From B73-G16 sp964611295 (GTDB taxonomy: Bacteria; Desulfobacterota; B13-G15): a stretch of DNA of 17,551 nt. The notes under the pieces were generated by a model that saw nothing but the letters and a program-made list of their open reading frames with translations, was not told where the DNA came from and ran no database searches. The DNA is taken from the NCBI GenBank assembly GCA_964611295.1, contig CAZSWV010000017.1:1-17551 (forward strand), in the 5' to 3' direction. Made by a program: the position numbers and the translations under genes. Shown in pieces: positions 15,266-17,551 of this stretch (its first letter is position 1; every line of letters begins with the position of its first letter).

Positions 15266-15390
15266 ACCCCTACCTAGTACAGCCTAAAAGGCAAAAGCAA
15301 AAAACAGCATAATCCAGAGCCTTTTGAGCAATACAGCTTTTCCCACCAGGGTTCAGGTTTACAACTTAAGGGCATTTGGGTTTTCTCCTG
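15266..15390. other. Intergenic stretch without recognised feature
   Basis: This A/T-richer gap lies where a dctP of the second TRAP operon would often be found. I see no convincing promoter pair, no terminator and no readable dctP fragment on either strand. Confidence 0.4.
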
Positions 15391-16122
15391 TCAGCCTCTA
15401 AGGGCAAGAAGGCCCAAGTATTCTTTTATGGCAAGGCCTATGTCGTAAAGGTTCTTAGGTGAGGGGATAAAGCTCAAAGGACTATATGAGCGCTCAGATA
15501 CGAAGTCAGAGGGAAAGGGTATTACCTCTGGGAAGTAGCGCTTGAAGACCTTTAAGGCCCTTTTCATATGAAAGGCGCTCGTTATGAGGACAGGCCTCTT
15601 AAGCTTCTTCTCCACCGCCATCCTGAAGGCAAAAAGGGCGTTTTCCTCTGTGTCCCTTGAGTGCCCTTCAAGGAGGATATCCCCTTCCCTTACCCCGAAC
15701 TCCACGAGCATATCCCTTATCGTCTCCGCTTCTACGGGCAGTCCATAGATGCGCCCACCACACACCACGATGGGCTTGGCATAGCGCCTGTAAAGCCTTA
15801 AGGCCGTAAGGACCCTCTGGGCTGTGTGCCTTTCAAGGACATAGGTCCCGAAGAGGTCCCTGTAACCCTTTATACCCCCTCCGAGAAGTACATAGTGATC
15901 ACCCTTTTCCACCTCCTCAAGGGTGGTTCTCCTTATGCCCCACTCCAAGGGCAACACGAAAAGGTCCTTTACAGGCTCTATCCCCAAAAGGTAAAAGGCA
16001 AGCGAGAGGAACCCGTAAAGCTTCTTCCGTCTGATCAAGCCCCCTAGCCCAAACAAGAAGGCAAAAACTCCTGGTGGAAGAAGCAGGGATACGAGGAGCT
16101 TTTTAAAAAGAAAGACCTCCAC
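15391..16122 (-). CDS. YdcF/SanA/ElyC family membrane protein (DUF218)
   Basis: The 243-residue protein has one or two N-terminal membrane segments (about residues 7-29 and 35-48) and a DUF218 domain from about 75: VLLGGGIKGY at 78-87, VVCGGR at 119-124, SRDTEENA at 155-162 and ITSAFHMKRA at 180-189, which are the conserved blocks of the family. Members such as ElyC and SanA affect envelope assembly or lipid-carrier use, but the biochemical reaction is not settled. GTG 16122 is the only start in frame after a TAG five codons upstream; its ribosome site (GAGG) is unusually close. It follows the MFS gene by 87 bases in the same orientation. Confidence 0.9.
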   Translation of the reverse strand: MEVFLFKKLLVSLLLPPGVFAFLFGLGGLIRRKKLYGFLSLAFYLLGIEPVKDLFVLPLEWGIRRTTLEEVEKGDHYVLLGGGIKGYRDLFGTYVLERHTAQRVLTALRLYRRYAKPIVVCGGRIYGLPVEAETIRDMLVEFGVREGDILLEGHSRDTEENALFAFRMAVEKKLKRPVLITSAFHMKRALKVFKRYFPEVIPFPSDFVSERSYSPLSFIPSPKNLYDIGLAIKEYLGLLALRG

Positions 16123-16209
16123 CTCTAAGGTTCTCTATCGCATCTCAAAACCCAGGGCAAGGAGAGGGGCCGTAGGTCCCAAGAGATCGGCTCCCGGAAG
16201 TGAAGGGGC

Positions 16210-17391
16210 TTACCTTTTAAAAGGACCTTGGGCCGTCTCTAGAGGTCCACGGGCCTTTGGCCCTAGTAATCCCAAAAGCCCTCCGTAAGCCGGTATGAGC
16301 ACAAGGACCATCAAGCCCATGAGGAGGTAAAGGGACCTATACCCGAGGAAGGGCAGGAGCGACCCAAAAAGATAGGGCCCAAGCCCCGCACCTATGTCGA
16401 GGAAGACGAAGTAAGTAGCGGTTGCCAAAGCTATTAGCTCCTTTGGAACGCGCCTTACCGCTTCGGCCTGCCCAAGGGAGAGGACATTGCCATAGCCAAG
16501 TCCTATAAATAGGGCTGATAGAAGGACCGCAGGCCCTGACTTCGCAAAGGCAAGCGCGAACAACCCCATGGCAAAAAGGGATAAACAAAGGGGAAGGACC
16601 AGCCTTGCACCCCAGCGGTCGAGCATCCGTCCAGATAAAGGCCGTGTCATGAGCACCGAAGCTGCATACACGAGGAAAAATTGACTCGTTGCTTCAGACA
16701 AATGGACTTCTGCCCCGTACATGGAAAGGAAGGCCATAATCCCCGAAAAGGCAAGGCCTGAGACCATGATTACGACCGATACAGGTACAGCACTGGGCTC
16801 GATAAGCCTTAGGCTGTGAGGCCTTGATCTTCCGTCTCCTGATCCCTTCTCCAGATCGGGTATTGTGAAGGAAAGCCCAAAGGAGAGGAACGAGGCCCCT
16901 ATTGCAACTAGGAACACGTTTCTGAAGTCAGAAGAGGCGACAAACCTCAACCCCAAAAAGGGACCAAGGGCCGCTGAGATTATCTGGCCGAAGCTGTAGT
17001 AAGCTATCCCTTCACCGCGCCTTGAAGGCGGAAGTACCCCGGCGGCTATGGTCCCACAGGCGTTATGGACGACCCCGAAGGAGGCACCGTGCAAAAACCT
17101 CAAAGCTATAAGGGAAAACGGGTCTCTGACCATGGGGTACAACGACGAAAGGAAGGCAAAAGCCAAATTGCCTGGTACCAGCACCTTCTTAGGTGAGGCC
17201 TTGGCACTTATCGCCCCAGTAGCCAACCTCCCGAATAGGATCCCTATCACGAACATACCTGAGGCAAGCCCAGAGATACCGGTCGAGGTCTTAAGCACAT
17301 AGCTTGAATACGGAGCGATGGTGGAGATGAGGAGGTAAAAGACAAAATAAACCACCAAGTTTTGTAAAGCCGCTAAAGTTAACCTCCCCAT
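16210..17391 (-). CDS. Major facilitator superfamily transporter
   Basis: The 393-residue protein has about twelve hydrophobic helices in two halves. The loop GRLATGAISAKASPKKVL after helix 2 corresponds to MFS motif A, and the second half has the similar GRMLDRWGARLVLPL at the matching place. ALRFLHGASFGVVHN in helix 4 and the RRGEGIAYYSFGQ segment resemble bacterial drug or metabolite exporters of the YhhS/YfkF type. The ATG at 17391 has AAAGG about eight bases before it and lies 21 bases after the stop of the Wzz-like gene. The substrate cannot be read from sequence, and nothing ties it to the catabolic operon. Confidence 0.88.
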   Translation of the reverse strand: MGRLTLAALQNLVVYFVFYLLISTIAPYSSYVLKTSTGISGLASGMFVIGILFGRLATGAISAKASPKKVLVPGNLAFAFLSSLYPMVRDPFSLIALRFLHGASFGVVHNACGTIAAGVLPPSRRGEGIAYYSFGQIISAALGPFLGLRFVASSDFRNVFLVAIGASFLSFGLSFTIPDLEKGSGDGRSRPHSLRLIEPSAVPVSVVIMVSGLAFSGIMAFLSMYGAEVHLSEATSQFFLVYAASVLMTRPLSGRMLDRWGARLVLPLCLSLFAMGLFALAFAKSGPAVLLSALFIGLGYGNVLSLGQAEAVRRVPKELIALATATYFVFLDIGAGLGPYLFGSLLPFLGYRSLYLLMGLMVLVLIPAYGGLLGLLGPKARGPLETAQGPFKR

Positions 17392-17412
17392 TGGCCAAGC
17401 CTTTTATAACCA

Positions 17413-17551
17413 TTAAGAAGGCTCCTCCTTTTGTGAAGGCTGAAGTTTCCTTTCTTCATAGACTTTTTTAGCTAGGATGATCACAAGGCTAAGGAAGCAT
17501 GAAAGGACAAAGCCAAGGGCAAGGATGAGCTTCCTCTTCGGCTTTTCTGGC
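17413..17551 (-). CDS. C-terminal end of a Wzz-like chain-length determinant protein (partial)
   Basis: The last 45 codons of a gene entering from the right edge read PEKPKRKLILALGFVLSCFL, continue through a hydrophobic segment (SLVIILA), and end in a charged tail before TAA at 17413-17415. The Pro-rich PEKPKRK followed by one membrane helix and a short cytoplasmic tail is the usual C-terminus of Wzz/polysaccharide co-polymerase proteins, which set O-antigen or exopolysaccharide chain length. Only this end is visible, so the call rests on a short match. Confidence 0.6.
   Translation of the reverse strand, partial: PEKPKRKLILALGFVLSCFLSLVIILAKKVYEERKLQPSQKEEPS

Noticed and set aside
15266..15390. 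Remnant of dctP for the second TRAP set
   Set aside because: No frame on either strand shows binding-protein motifs, and the gap is far shorter than such a gene.

Overview
The window reads as an anaerobic, probably Gram-negative-type and possibly thermophilic bacterium. The grounds are a ferredoxin-type heterocycle reductase, a molybdenum hydroxylase, TRAP transport with a Tat-type binding protein, moderately GC-rich DNA and heavy use of AGG for arginine. A Synergistota-like host is a guess I cannot test here. Every gene I accept lies on the minus strand.

Positions 1-1496 hold most of an IS607-type insertion sequence, visibly more AT-rich than the rest: a TnpB gene open to the window edge, and a serine-recombinase TnpA gene that has lost its start codon. 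Positions 1633-14091 carry what looks like one operon of eleven tightly packed genes, several with overlapping stop and start codons. In transcription order they are: XRE-cupin regulator; aldehyde dehydrogenase of the methylmalonate-semialdehyde dehydrogenase family; TRAP transporter DctP-DctQ-DctM; a fused [2Fe-2S]/FAD subunit and a molybdopterin subunit of a xanthine-dehydrogenase-family hydroxylase; enamidase (Ena); 6-hydroxynicotinate reductase-like protein (Hnr); a UPF0280/ApbE-like protein; and an AA_synth (DUF1185) protein. A strong-looking sigma70-type promoter (TTGACA, 16 bp, TAAAAT) with a perfect inverted repeat between its two boxes lies just upstream.

The hydroxylase, Hnr and Ena match the first three steps of nicotinate fermentation known from Eubacterium barkeri: nicotinate to 6-hydroxynicotinate, to 1,4,5,6-tetrahydro-6-oxonicotinate, to 2-formylglutarate. 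None of the later E. barkeri genes is present. Instead the operon has a methylmalonate-semialdehyde dehydrogenase-type enzyme. Since 2-formylglutarate is a 2-substituted malonate semialdehyde, oxidative decarboxylation with CoA would give glutaryl-CoA directly. This is my main hypothesis. The substrate could instead be another pyridine or pyrimidine carboxylate. Two proteins without an established function close the operon and may serve Hnr maturation or an extra step.

Upstream, positions 14178-15265 hold a decaying second TRAP transporter: a DctQ and a DctM with an internal deletion, frameshift and missing C-terminus, and no DctP. Positions 15391-17551 carry unrelated genes: a YdcF/DUF218 membrane protein, an MFS transporter, and the C-terminal end of a Wzz-like chain-length protein. 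I saw no tRNA, rRNA or CRISPR array.
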